Assembly: GCA_041675505.1 (NCBI GenBank)
Contig: JBAYTR010000004.1
Coordinates: forward strand, 1-64,000
DNA: 64,000 nt
From: JAGPCK01 sp041675505
GTDB lineage: Bacteria > Bacteroidota > Bacteroidia > UKL13-3
Reading direction: 5' to 3'
Shown: one piece after another, positions 34,516 through 43,550 of the stretch
How the letters are laid out: each line of letters opens with the position of its first letter
Numbering within the stretch: the first letter of the stretch is position 1
The notes under the pieces: generated by a model
The model's input: the letters and a program-made list of their open reading frames with translations, nothing else
Database searches by the model: none
Told to the model about the DNA's origin: nothing
Made by a program: the position numbers and the translations under genes

Positions 34516-36165
34516 CTAAAAATATATCCTCAGGCCCATCTCCGCTCCTATGGCATGGAATTGCTGACGGAAAGGATATTTATCTTTATAGGTTGACAAA
34601 AGTGAACGCTTGTAGTTAGGTCCCGCATACACTTCCATCCGTTGGTTGAACAGGTAAGAAACGTACGCACCTAACTGCAGGTTAAAATTGTGCTGACGGA
34701 ATGGTGTGTTGCCTATTTGAGATTCTTTAGAATAAATTGGTGCCGGTCCCATAATGGAAGTGCGGTCATCGAAGTTTACAAAATAGGCACTCTGTTTCAT
34801 CAGGTAAGCATAACTGGCACCTGCTGATAAACGATAGGCAAAACGACCGGCTATGGTGTTATTGTAATTAAGCAGCAACGGCACTTCTAAATAAGTGAAT
34901 GTATTGGTAATTACTTCTGAATAACCTGCAGCAGTGGTTGTGTGAATATCCCATGTGGCTTCAGCAAAATTGAAAACCATTTCTTCGTATTTATCTACTG
35001 AAATCTGCTCTTTTCTTTGTGCATAGGTTAATCCGGTGGTTATCCCAAAATGGTTCATGAAGTTATAATCAGTCTTAAAACCTGCGGTAAAAGAGGATGA
35101 CTGTTGATCTGTAACGTTTCTGAAACTTTGATACGAATCATAATAATAACCCGGATCACTGGCTACCGGAACTTCCAGATTACGGTTGCTTTTCTCTTGA
35201 CTGTAGAAGGCAGCTATTGACCACACTCCTTTTTTCACCCAGTTGCGGGCAGCCAGTCTTTTGGCTCCTGTAGTATCATTTGCGGCACTGTCTGCTGATG
35301 CAAATGAGGTAACGGATGAATCTGCAGTCAAGGGTGCAACAGCCATCATGGAAGAATCATTTTGTTTTACAGTAAGTACCTCCTCTGTTAATTGCTTACC
35401 GCTATTATTACGAGCAGGTTCTGCTTCTTTTTCAGTTGGTGCTACAGATTGAGTAACCAATACAGGCGTTTGAACTTCATTGGACGATTGATTATTTGGC
35501 TGCCGCTCATTACCCGCAGGCAAAGCATTCTGTGGCTGTGTGGCCGGTTGGCTGGTACCATTTACCAAATTGTTCTGTATACCCGACTCTTTAGTTGGTT
35601 GAGTGTTTTTAACTTCCTGTTTTGATAAAAAAGGTATTGAAGCAGTTGTTGACTGCTTTTTGCGCACCGGTTGTGATTTCACCTCTTTGGCAAGTGCCAA
35701 CTCGGGCAGTACATCCTTTTCTGTTGGATTAATTTTACCTGACTCTGTAGTTAGAACAAGTTCATTTTGCTGCTGTTCTGTAGCGGCTATTTCATTAAGT
35801 GCAGTATTGTAAGAAAGAGTATCTGTTGAATTCGATAAGCTATGGGTTAATTGTTGCGACTGATTGGACTGAATTTTAGTGTACGAAGCAAGTGATTGTT
35901 GTTGCTGGTGAACAGACTCCTGTTGCTGATAAATAAGCACAGAACTGATAGTGGCCACAGAAGCTGCGGCTGCGTAGCTTATAAAATTGAGCGACTTGGA
36001 AAAAACTCCTTTCAGAATTTTTCCTTTTGTTGCGGCATGAGGTGCATCGGCAGCAATTTCGCTACGGATGTTATCAAAGACCAAGGCCCTCGGTTGTATT
36101 TCAAACCCATCGGCCAGCCTTTGCACCTCGCGCTCAAAATTATCTAAAGGCAAGTGCTTGTTCAT
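34516..36165 (-). CDS. Single-TM protein with anti-sigma-like N-terminus and C-terminal outer-membrane beta-barrel domain
   Basis: This 549-residue protein has an unusual layout. Residues 1-50 are a charged, helical cytoplasmic segment (NFEREVQRLADGFEIQPRAL). One hydrophobic segment follows (SYAAAASVATISSVLIY, about 62-78). Residues 80-310 are a low-complexity Gln/Ser/Thr/Asn-rich linker. The last 240 residues are strand-rich with aromatic girdles (FNLQLGAYVSYLFNQRMEVY, ending GAEMGLRIYF), like OMP_b-brl proteins. Its start lies inside the end of the ECF sigma gene, overlapping it by 26 bases. It is read as a membrane-bound regulator of that sigma factor, fused to a barrel-like domain. This is inference from layout. 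Confidence 0.6.
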   Translation of the reverse strand: MNKHLPLDNFEREVQRLADGFEIQPRALVFDNIRSEIAADAPHAATKGKILKGVFSKSLNFISYAAAASVATISSVLIYQQQESVHQQQQSLASYTKIQSNQSQQLTHSLSNSTDTLSYNTALNEIAATEQQQNELVLTTESGKINPTEKDVLPELALAKEVKSQPVRKKQSTTASIPFLSKQEVKNTQPTKESGIQNNLVNGTSQPATQPQNALPAGNERQPNNQSSNEVQTPVLVTQSVAPTEKEAEPARNNSGKQLTEEVLTVKQNDSSMMAVAPLTADSSVTSFASADSAANDTTGAKRLAARNWVKKGVWSIAAFYSQEKSNRNLEVPVASDPGYYYDSYQSFRNVTDQQSSSFTAGFKTDYNFMNHFGITTGLTYAQRKEQISVDKYEEMVFNFAEATWDIHTTTAAGYSEVITNTFTYLEVPLLLNYNNTIAGRFAYRLSAGASYAYLMKQSAYFVNFDDRTSIMGPAPIYSKESQIGNTPFRQHNFNLQLGAYVSYLFNQRMEVYAGPNYKRSLLSTYKDKYPFRQQFHAIGAEMGLRIYF

Positions 36166-36700
36166 CTCTTTTATAAATTATAGAAAGTTTATTCTGCAGA
36201 ATTGTTTTGGCTCTGAAATACTGTGAACGGGAAGTAGCTTCGGCAATACCCAATTGCTCAGCTATCTCCTTGTGCGAAAACCCTTCAATGGCGTACAGGT
36301 TAAAAATAGCCCTGTATCCTTCAGGTAGAGATTTAATGGCGTTGATCACTTCCTCCGTGTCAAACTTCATGTGTACCTCATCAGTATATCCTTCGTCCTC
36401 CACATTATCTACATCACTTTCTTCTTTAAATTTTTTGTTCTGCTTTATGTGATTCAAGGCTGTATTTACCACAATTCTCCTTATCCAGAATTCTATGGAG
36501 TTGTTGTTCTGGAATGTCTCGATGTGTTTAAATACCTTAATAAACGCTTCCTGCAACACGTCCTCAGCCTCATAAATGGTTTGCATATAACGGTAGCACA
36601 CACCCAGCATTTTGGGTGCAAACTTATGATACAGCTTGCTTTGAGCTGATGCATCGCCACGCAGGCATCCTTCTATTATCTCTTTTTCATTAAACTGCAT
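36140..36700 (-). CDS. ECF-subfamily RNA polymerase sigma factor
   Basis: This 186-residue sigma factor has region 2 (YEAEDVLQEAFIKVFKHIETF, shown with its -10-recognition helix) and region 4 (GFSHKEIAEQLGIAEATSRS, the helix-turn-helix). There is no region 1.1 or 3, as expected for ECF sigmas. It directs RNA polymerase to a small set of promoters, probably including its own. The gene overlaps the downstream membrane protein by 26 bases, the usual arrangement of a sigma with its cognate anti-sigma. Confidence 0.9.
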   Translation of the reverse strand: MQFNEKEIIEGCLRGDASAQSKLYHKFAPKMLGVCYRYMQTIYEAEDVLQEAFIKVFKHIETFQNNNSIEFWIRRIVVNTALNHIKQNKKFKEESDVDNVEDEGYTDEVHMKFDTEEVINAIKSLPEGYRAIFNLYAIEGFSHKEIAEQLGIAEATSRSQYFRAKTILQNKLSIIYKRDEQALAFR

Positions 36701-36800
36701 GAAGCAGGGGTAGTTTTCATTGGTACAGACACAGTATATTGCAACTTTGCTGCATGCAAAGGTAAAATTTATTTATCATCCTGAAAATTAGATTTATAAA

Positions 36801-37268
36801 ATGGAACTAAACATCCGTAAAGCACACATTGATGACGTGCCTGTGCTGGTAAAATTCAACCAGCTTATGGCGGCTGAGACTGAAAGTAAAGAATTGGATG
36901 CCGAGGTATTGCATTCCGGTGTAACGGCCCTTTTTACCGACCCCTTCAAGGGCTTTTACATTGTTGCAGAGGCAGAAGGGAACATTGTGGGCCAACTGAT
37001 GATTACCTACGAATGCAGTGATTGGCGAAACGGAAATTTTTGGTGGATACAAAGTGTATACGTACCAAAGGAGTACAGGCAAAAGGGCGTTTTTACAGCT
37101 ATGTACAGGCACATTGAATCTATTGCTAAAAAAACAGGCCAATGTTGCGGCATACGCTTGTATGTGGAAACCAATAATGAGGTAGCGCAACTGGTCTATT
37201 ATAAACTGGGACTGGAGAAAACCCATTATTACCTGCTGGAAAAAGACTTTAGAAACAGCAGCTTATAA
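36801..37268 (+). CDS. GNAT-family N-acetyltransferase
   Basis: This 155-residue enzyme has the GNAT fold: IRKAHIDDVPVLVKFNQLMA at the start, VAEAEGNIVGQLMITYE, and the acetyl-CoA-binding loop QSVYVPKEYRQKGVFTAMYR (QxxGxx). GIRLYVETNNEVAQLVYYKL completes motif B. The acceptor is unknown. The gene is monocistronic, diverges from the ECF sigma gene and ends in a perfect terminator that overlaps its stop codon. Confidence 0.88.
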   Translation: MELNIRKAHIDDVPVLVKFNQLMAAETESKELDAEVLHSGVTALFTDPFKGFYIVAEAEGNIVGQLMITYECSDWRNGNFWWIQSVYVPKEYRQKGVFTAMYRHIESIAKKTGQCCGIRLYVETNNEVAQLVYYKLGLEKTHYYLLEKDFRNSSL

Positions 37269-37304
37269 AAAAAGCCATCCTGAACGGATGGCTTTTTTTA
37301 TAAG
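37262..37304. terminator. Bidirectional intrinsic terminator
   Basis: A perfect 19-bp palindrome with a five-base loop (TGAAC): stem GCCATCC/GGATGGC flanked by seven A on one side and seven T on the other, then TATAAG. It serves the GNAT gene and the convergent lipoprotein gene. It includes the GNAT stop codon. Confidence 0.9.
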
Positions 37305-37320
37305 TTAATTTTGGCTACAA

Positions 37321-38088
37321 TTAGTTAGTAGCTTTGATATTTTGCATTACTACTTTCTCATTGATGAAGTAGATAGGAGCCATTGAACCGCCTCCGCCTG
37401 CACCAATTTCATAATTGTATGCAGCAACCTGAATAATACCGCTTCCTGAGAAACCGCTTAATTCAGTAGATGACAAATCAATACTGTTACCGATATTAGG
37501 AATAACTTTAGTAAATGACTTGCTTCCGGCTGCTACTACTATAATGATAGAGTCAGCATTAGCTACTGATGCAGTTAAAGTAATGGTGTGTCCATCAGAA
37601 ACTGTTACATCAGAAGAACTGCTGATTTCACCTACGATAGGGAAACCTTTTGTTGTAGTGTAGCTGTATGCAGGAATTGCACCTTTTCCTGCAATGGTCC
37701 AGGCAGCCTGTGGGTTAGAACCAGTCCAAATGTTGGATGTACCGTTCCAGATGTAAGTGTTGCCTGAAGTTTTGCTTAAATTATTGGTGTTTACACTAAC
37801 TGCACCTACATCAACAAATGATGAAGTTGAACTTCCGAAATGTCCGCCTGTACCTACTGATAATTCAACCGGAGGCATTGGAATAGGACCCGGAGTTTTT
37901 GACGATACAATCAAAGCTGTCCAAACACCACCAGCATCAGCAGGTGTTGGAGTTGGGTTACCCGGTGTTGGGGTTGGTGTAGGAGTTGGTGTAGTAGTTT
38001 CACCATCATCTTTACTGCAACCTGTGAATACTAAACCTACTGAAAGCATAGCAATCAGAAGTTTTCCTGAAATTGTCTTTTTGTTCAT
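37321..38088 (-). CDS. Lipoprotein with Thr-Pro repeat linker
   Basis: This protein of 255 residues starts MNKKTISGKLLIAMLSVGLV and has a lipobox (VFTGC). After CSKDDGET comes a low-complexity linker of alternating Thr and Pro (TPTPTPTPTPGNPTPTP), as seen in surface-exposed lipoproteins. The mature domain is Ser/Gly/Thr-rich and probably beta-structured, with no recognised family. The ATG at 38088 is chosen because it gives a normal signal peptide and lies 33 bases from a -7 element; a longer frame would add 22 residues that do not look like a leader. It is monocistronic. Confidence 0.65.
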   Translation of the reverse strand: MNKKTISGKLLIAMLSVGLVFTGCSKDDGETTTPTPTPTPTPGNPTPTPADAGGVWTALIVSSKTPGPIPMPPVELSVGTGGHFGSSTSSFVDVGAVSVNTNNLSKTSGNTYIWNGTSNIWTGSNPQAAWTIAGKGAIPAYSYTTTKGFPIVGEISSSSDVTVSDGHTITLTASVANADSIIIVVAAGSKSFTKVIPNIGNSIDLSSTELSGFSGSGIIQVAAYNYEIGAGGGGSMAPIYFINEKVVMQNIKATN

Positions 38089-38120
38089 AATTGAATTTAG
38101 ATTAATCTTATTGTTAATAG

Positions 38121-38128
38121 CAAAAATA
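38121..38128 (-). promoter_or_regulatory. Bacteroidota -7 element TATTTTTG (minus strand)
   Basis: On the minus strand TATTTTTG matches TAnnTTTG and lies 32 bases upstream of the ATG of the Thr-Pro lipoprotein. Confidence 0.45.
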
Positions 38129-38235
38129 AGTGTTTTAGTAAATAGTGCAACCACTTTGAAAGAAATAGTATTTTATTTTATACTGATAATCAGATGTAAT
38201 TATTAAGGTGCTTCTGATTTTACCGACTTTCTGCA

Positions 38236-38991
38236 CTAAGGCACCAGAGTAAGTATCTCCACTCCTTCATCCGTTACTAGCACAGTATGTTCAAACTGTG
38301 CGCTCAACTTACCATCAATGGTACGGGCCGTCCAACCATCACGTTTATCTACTTTGGCTCTGGCTTTACCCGCATTAATCATGGGTTCTATGGTAAAGGT
38401 CATACCGGCTTTCAGCTTAGGGCCTGAATTAATAGGTGCAATATGACTCACCTCGGGTTCTTCATGAAACTTGACTCCTACTCCATGACCACAAAACTCA
38501 TATACCACCGTATATCCGTTAGCCACAGCATGTTTATTTATCTGGTAACCGATATTTCCAAGATAATTACCCGGATAACATTCTTTGATACCCAACTCCA
38601 GACATTCTTTGGTAACATCTATCAGCTTTTGTGCATAGGGACTTACTTCTCCCACAGTAAACATGGCACTATTATCTCCGTAAAAACCGTTCAAAATAGT
38701 AGTTACGTCAATGTTGAGTATGTCTCCGTCTTTCAGTTCATACGGCCCGGGAATACCATGGCAGATAACATCATTGACTGAAATACAACTGGCATGTTTG
38801 TACCCTTTGTATCCTTTGGTGGCCGGAATGGCTCCGTTGTCCCGCATAAATTTTTCAACCTCTGCATCAATAAAGGCCGTAGTAACGCCTTTCTTTACAA
38901 GGCTTCCGGCAAACTGAAGGCTGAGTGCAGCTAACTGAGAACTTTTCCGTATTCCGTCAATCTGCTCGGGTGTTTTTAAAATAATGCTCAC
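38236..38991 (-). CDS. map: Type I methionine aminopeptidase
   Basis: This 251-residue metalloprotease removes the initiator Met from nascent proteins. The five metal ligands are recognisable: Asp in NIDVTTILNGFYGD (two Asp), His in GHGVGVKFHEEPEV, Glu in FTIEPMI and Glu in FEHTVLV. The length and order are those of bacterial type I enzymes. The start is GTG (38989-38991) with no nearby ATG. A -7 element TATTTTTG lies at 39027-39034 on the same strand. It is read separately from the BrkB-family gene upstream. Confidence 0.95.
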   Translation of the reverse strand: MSIILKTPEQIDGIRKSSQLAALSLQFAGSLVKKGVTTAFIDAEVEKFMRDNGAIPATKGYKGYKHASCISVNDVICHGIPGPYELKDGDILNIDVTTILNGFYGDNSAMFTVGEVSPYAQKLIDVTKECLELGIKECYPGNYLGNIGYQINKHAVANGYTVVYEFCGHGVGVKFHEEPEVSHIAPINSGPKLKAGMTFTIEPMINAGKARAKVDKRDGWTARTIDGKLSAQFEHTVLVTDEGVEILTLVP

Positions 38992-39026
38992 TAAACTATG
39001 CTATAAGGTTGATGTAACAAAGGGTG

Positions 39027-39034
39027 CAAAAATA
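39027..39034 (-). promoter_or_regulatory. Bacteroidota -7 element TATTTTTG (minus strand)
   Basis: TATTTTTG on the minus strand, 35 bases before the GTG start of map. Confidence 0.45.
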
Positions 39035-39036
39035 AA

Positions 39037-40017
39037 CTATTCTTTGGTTTCTTCAGGTGGATTTAGTAATTCATTGATACGAGGTATTGGTCTGCGCAGT
39101 CTTGTCTCCAAACCTTTATCAATACTCGAGTTAAGTTCAAAACCCACCAACAGAATAACACAGTTAAAATAAATAAGCAACAATACCACGATTAATGTAC
39201 CGATGGAACCATAGAGTTTGTTGTACGAATTAAAATTATTGACATAATAGGCAAAGCCCAGTGTGGTTACTATAGATAAAATAGTTGCCAAAGTAGAACC
39301 GGGTGAAACAAAACGCCAACGCTTTGCACGTGCCGGCCCCCAATAATACAAGCTGGAGATAAGTGTAAAGAACACGGCCAATATCACCACCCATTTAATT
39401 CCGTCCAAAGCATATACAACTAACTTATCGCTCAGTAAGTTTAACTCCAGCATTTTTTCAAAGGCCATGTTGCCAAAAGTAATCAGCGTAACTGCCACGA
39501 TGACCAACAATGACATAAAAAAAAGCAAAGCCGTTGCAATAAGTCGCTGTTTAAAAAACGACCGTTCATGCTCATGTTTCACATATTTGTCAAAGGCATT
39601 CATCATGGAATGAATACCGTTGGTACCAAAATAAACAGCCATCACCATACTGAATGAAAGCAAGCTGCCCCGCTGGTGTTTCAAAATATCTTCCAGTGTT
39701 GATTCTATACTTAAAAAAGCACTGGCAGGTAATACATCGCTGAAAAACTGCAGTATCTGATCATGCGAATTGGCAATGGGTAAGTAAGCGATAAACGTAA
39801 AGAAAAAGATGGTGGCCGGAAAAAGGGCCAGAAAAAAGTTGAACGATAAAGAACTCGCCCGCACATTCAAATCTTCTTTAGCAATTTCCCGTAAAAAAAA
39901 CGACACTACATTAAACACAGGCACACGTTCAAACCCGGGTAAGGTAATAATGCGCATCAAATCAATTAACCTGCGGTAGGGCCTGAAACGTAAAAAGAAT
40001 TTATGAATAACAGTCAT
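39037..40017 (-). CDS. YihY/BrkB-family membrane protein
   Basis: This 326-residue inner-membrane protein has about six transmembrane helices. The family hallmark is near the start: LNVRASSLSFNFFLALFPAT followed by a Phe/Ile-rich helix, and VYFGTNGIHSMMNAFDKYVK later. The family was named for BrkB and for an RNase that it is not; the true activity is unknown, possibly a transporter. Its start overlaps the thioesterase stop by four bases, so it is part of the leftward mltG-thioesterase-brkB operon. Confidence 0.88.
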   Translation of the reverse strand: MTVIHKFFLRFRPYRRLIDLMRIITLPGFERVPVFNVVSFFLREIAKEDLNVRASSLSFNFFLALFPATIFFFTFIAYLPIANSHDQILQFFSDVLPASAFLSIESTLEDILKHQRGSLLSFSMVMAVYFGTNGIHSMMNAFDKYVKHEHERSFFKQRLIATALLFFMSLLVIVAVTLITFGNMAFEKMLELNLLSDKLVVYALDGIKWVVILAVFFTLISSLYYWGPARAKRWRFVSPGSTLATILSIVTTLGFAYYVNNFNSYNKLYGSIGTLIVVLLLIYFNCVILLVGFELNSSIDKGLETRLRRPIPRINELLNPPEETKE

Positions 40018-40430
40018 TGAATGGGTTCGAGATACGTTTTTAATTTAGTATAAAGTTCCTCCGGACATCTCACCGGCCTGTTGGTTTTCATGTTAATAAA
40101 CACCAGCACCGTTGTGCCTTTGTGCAACAAAACTCCTGCTTCGTTTAATATTTCATATTCAAAATGCATACTGGCTGTAGGCAATTTAGCAATAACTGTA
40201 CGGATAGTTAACTCATCATCGTATTTAGCCGGACGAATGTATTTGCTTGTTACTTCAGCCACGGGCATCATTACTCCGCTTTCTTCCAAACCTTTGTAGG
40301 TCATACCTAAACTGCGCAAAGCTTCTACCCGCGCCACCTCATAATACAACGCATAATTGCCGTAGTACACCACTCCCATCTGGTCGGTTTCTCCGTAGCG
40401 CACGCGCAACTTGGTTTCGTGTACAAACAT
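40014..40430 (-). CDS. Acyl-CoA thioesterase, 4HBT/YbgC family
   Basis: This 138-residue hot-dog-fold thioesterase begins ETKLRVRYGETDQMGVVYYG, the YbgC active-site block with the catalytic Asp in ETDQMG. The central helix EVARVEALRSLGMTYKGLEE and the strand KLPTASMHFEYEILNEAG complete the fold. It hydrolyses acyl-CoA (substrate length unknown) in the cytoplasm. It directly abuts mltG upstream and overlaps the BrkB-family gene downstream. Confidence 0.9.
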   Translation of the reverse strand: MFVHETKLRVRYGETDQMGVVYYGNYALYYEVARVEALRSLGMTYKGLEESGVMMPVAEVTSKYIRPAKYDDELTIRTVIAKLPTASMHFEYEILNEAGVLLHKGTTVLVFINMKTNRPVRCPEELYTKLKTYLEPIQ

Positions 40431-41498
40431 TTAGCGGTATATTTTTCGTTTGTTCAATTCGCGTTGGTACAGGCGGGCATTCACATTGTGCTGCTCCAAT
40501 GTTTCAGCAAAGTTATGGTAACCTGAAAAGTCTTCCTTCGCACAAAAGTAAATGTAGTTGTGCTGCCGGGCATTCAACACCGCATCAATAGCCATTACGG
40601 GAGGAATGCAAATGGGCCCGGGTGTTAAACCTTTGTACCGATAAGTGTTATAAGGTGAGTCTAAATTAAGTAAGGCATTGGTTACCCTGCGAATGCTAGG
40701 GTCCTTAGCCGCAAAAATAACTGTTGGATCGGCTTGCAGTAACATCCCTTTTTTCAAACGGTTAAGGTACACTCCTGCCACAACGGGCATCTCGTCATTT
40801 TTTACGGTTTCTTTTGCCACAATACTGGCCAATGCACTCACCTGCTGTGGTGATAAGTTCAGTTTCCCGGCCTTTTGTTTTCGCTCAGCGTTCCAGAATT
40901 TTTCATATTCGCTGCGCAATCGTTCCAACACTTTTGCTGCGGAAGTATTCCAATAAAAACTGTACGTATCGGGTATAACTAAACCTGTGATGTTATCTTC
41001 ATCAAAGCCCAGTGAATTTTGTACTTCGGGTGAATTCAACATCTGAAGCAGCTCCACACTATCTGCCTCCAGTTGCCTGCCTATAATGCCTGATGTGGCA
41101 ACTAAATCAGTATAACCACGTAACACCACTTTCACTTCTTCCTGCTCACCGGAACGTAAAACGGAAAGTAGCTTTTTGTTACTCCAGCCATGTACAACTT
41201 TGTATTTACCTGATCTCACCTTTTCAGGATATTTCATCAACTGAGCCACCCAATCAAAGGTGAGCGAATTGGTGATTACTCCTTCATCAGAGAGTTGCTT
41301 CAACACCCCGTCATACGTGCTGCCTGTTTTGATGTAGACATAAGCATATGATTTCCCTTGAAGCAAATGCACATTGCTGCCAAATACTATCTGCCATCCT
41401 TTATAGGTGACCACACCTGCCAGCAACAGCAATACAACAAGAGCATATACAAAATACCTCAGCAGAGGTTTACGTGAATTAGTTCGCTTTGAATTCAT
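40431..41498 (-). CDS. mltG: Endolytic murein transglycosylase
   Basis: This 355-residue protein has one N-terminal membrane helix (about 13-32). A LysM-like/YceG N-domain follows, then the catalytic region QVSALASIVAKETVKNDEMP, in which Glu of AKET is the conserved catalytic Glu, and VAGVYLNRLKKGMLLQADPT. It cuts nascent glycan strands at the inner membrane, probably ending polymerisation. Its stop directly precedes the thioesterase start. The family length and motif order are normal. Confidence 0.92.
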   Translation of the reverse strand: MNSKRTNSRKPLLRYFVYALVVLLLLAGVVTYKGWQIVFGSNVHLLQGKSYAYVYIKTGSTYDGVLKQLSDEGVITNSLTFDWVAQLMKYPEKVRSGKYKVVHGWSNKKLLSVLRSGEQEEVKVVLRGYTDLVATSGIIGRQLEADSVELLQMLNSPEVQNSLGFDEDNITGLVIPDTYSFYWNTSAAKVLERLRSEYEKFWNAERKQKAGKLNLSPQQVSALASIVAKETVKNDEMPVVAGVYLNRLKKGMLLQADPTVIFAAKDPSIRRVTNALLNLDSPYNTYRYKGLTPGPICIPPVMAIDAVLNARQHNYIYFCAKEDFSGYHNFAETLEQHNVNARLYQRELNKRKIYR

Positions 41499-41578
41499 AA
41501 GTAATGAGCGCGACTAAGATAATTAATTTTCGTAAATCTCCTTTTTAGAGAATACTAACCGAAGCAATGGAAAACGAA

Positions 41579-43420
41579 CTACTTTATTATCAGTTTGCCT
41601 TCGTGCAGTACTTTTTTAGGTGATACCACGCGCACATAATACATACCCGCTGAGAGTGATGATTTTTCAAAACTCACTTTGTTAAGTCCTGCCGGTAAAG
41701 CCGCATCCAGCAGTACGCTTACCTCCTGCCCCAACGCATCGTACAATACAATTTTAATAAACTCTTCTACCGGAAGGGTAAAAACCATTTCAAAACGATG
41801 GTCAACTGCAGGGTTGGGAAACAAATTAAAATCAGGCTGTGGGAGTACCTGCACTATTTCCTGCTCAGGCGTAATGGAAACCTGTGCCACCCAACTCATG
41901 CGTTTATTCCCTGTGCCACCATATTCGCCCGATACCCAGGCTGTAGGTACCTGCGCATTGTGCCTGCGTGTGCAGGAGCTGTAATCGCCCCAACGGTTGT
42001 AAAAGATATAACCTGTACCTGTTTTCAGAATAACCGGATTGGACCATGTGCCGTTGTCTTTACAAACCACAGCTAACAAACTTGGATAGGTAAGCGTGTT
42101 GGCCTCCTGGTAACCAATGAGCACATTTTTTTCATCTGGCTTTTGCGGACTGTTGAATAAGGCTATGGAAGGAAATGTAAGATCAGATTGAGCTCTGGAA
42201 TAGTTAAAGGTTTGCGAAGTATTATCAGAGGTTTTAATGCGGGTGTAGATAATACTGGCATAACCGGAGGAATTAATATCTCCGTGCTGAACCAAATGAA
42301 TGAACCCGTTGCCATAAACAGCACTCATTACTCTGGTATCAATAGTACTTAAGGTGGATGAGGTGCCTTTTTGTATGGCATTACCTGCCGGAGTATAAGT
42401 GGGTACGCTAACAGCAGTTAGTGTAAGTTGCGGATTACCTCCAATGGTATCAGTAAGCGTATACAAATTAAGTTGATTGCCTCCTGAGGTGGAACGTATG
42501 TCGCTCACCAGATATACCTTGTTGCCGTAGTTGTACTCAGGTCCGGCATGGTTTACTACACACAAAGAATAGTTTTTGGTGGTGGCCAGTTTGTAATTGC
42601 GTACACGCAGACTACTGCCGGTGTACCCTTCTTTTTTAGCAATTTGCAGTACATGGGGATGCACACTGCCTCCTTGTCCTGATGACGGAAATACGGAACC
42701 TGATATCACCAACTCGTGTTCTGAAATACCCACATACGGGTAATCATAAATGCTGCTGCTTATTTCTCCCGGAATAGTTTGCGTGTATTTGTACCAACTC
42801 CCTGTTGGGTCATTAGTGGCTGAAAACGCAATAAATATGGCACAAAAATTTGTGGGAATGGCCAGCATAATAAACCGGTCGTTATAACTGTCATATATCA
42901 CCCGCGGATCAGAGATGGTACTGCTTGTACTAAAAAATGATGACAAACTGGTAGACGGTAAAAGTATCTGCCCGCTGGTATCATATACGGCCATGCTGGA
43001 GTTAACCGAGTGCAATACAAACCTGCCGTTACCTATCGCTGTACCATTATCATAAGGTATGGCTCCGGAGGTAATGCCATTAAAATTATTGCGCAACTCC
43101 GGAGTATCTATACCATTCACTCCGTCAGCACCATTGGCTTTAAATTTTTGTAGAGCCTCTTCCTGTTTTTTCCTTGTTTTCTCCGCCTTTACCCGCTCAA
43201 TATCTTCATCTACTTTATTGAGTTCATAGCTCTTATTCTCTACAATTACCTGCCATTTATCTGCTGCTGCTTTGCGGGCATCTACCACACCGCCCAAAGG
43301 GGTAGTAGTGTAACCCGTTTGCACCACTTCCTGTGCTGAAGCAGGCAACACTTGCAACAGGAAACAAGCCGACAATAAAATAATCTTATCTTTTAATACA
43401 CGGGTAAAATTCATATTCAT
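41579..43420 (-). CDS. Large secreted protein with type IX sorting domain
   Basis: This 613-residue protein has a signal peptide (FTRVLKDKIILLSACFLLQV, cleavage after PASAQ). A helical, charged segment follows at about 45-100. A long strand-rich domain (about 110-520) contains blade-like repeats such as DPRVIYDSYNDRFIMLAIP and SYDYPYVGISEHELVISGS-like sequence. The C-terminal type A sorting domain begins near residue 530 with FNLFPNPAVDHRFEM and contains LSAGMYYVRVVSPK. It is expected at the cell surface. The fold suggests a propeller, but no enzyme motif is seen. Confidence 0.82.
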   Translation of the reverse strand: MNMNFTRVLKDKIILLSACFLLQVLPASAQEVVQTGYTTTPLGGVVDARKAAADKWQVIVENKSYELNKVDEDIERVKAEKTRKKQEEALQKFKANGADGVNGIDTPELRNNFNGITSGAIPYDNGTAIGNGRFVLHSVNSSMAVYDTSGQILLPSTSLSSFFSTSSTISDPRVIYDSYNDRFIMLAIPTNFCAIFIAFSATNDPTGSWYKYTQTIPGEISSSIYDYPYVGISEHELVISGSVFPSSGQGGSVHPHVLQIAKKEGYTGSSLRVRNYKLATTKNYSLCVVNHAGPEYNYGNKVYLVSDIRSTSGGNQLNLYTLTDTIGGNPQLTLTAVSVPTYTPAGNAIQKGTSSTLSTIDTRVMSAVYGNGFIHLVQHGDINSSGYASIIYTRIKTSDNTSQTFNYSRAQSDLTFPSIALFNSPQKPDEKNVLIGYQEANTLTYPSLLAVVCKDNGTWSNPVILKTGTGYIFYNRWGDYSSCTRRHNAQVPTAWVSGEYGGTGNKRMSWVAQVSITPEQEIVQVLPQPDFNLFPNPAVDHRFEMVFTLPVEEFIKIVLYDALGQEVSVLLDAALPAGLNKVSFEKSSLSAGMYYVRVVSPKKVLHEGKLIIK

Positions 43421-43550
43421 CAGGTATGGAGTGTAACGAAGGTAAGTAAAACGAGTAATAAATTAGTCGGCAGTTCACATAGTGACATACGTTACCGCTG
43501 AAGAGTAGAAGTTAGTGTTTGGTTTGTGAAAATACGGAGCGAGGTGATGC

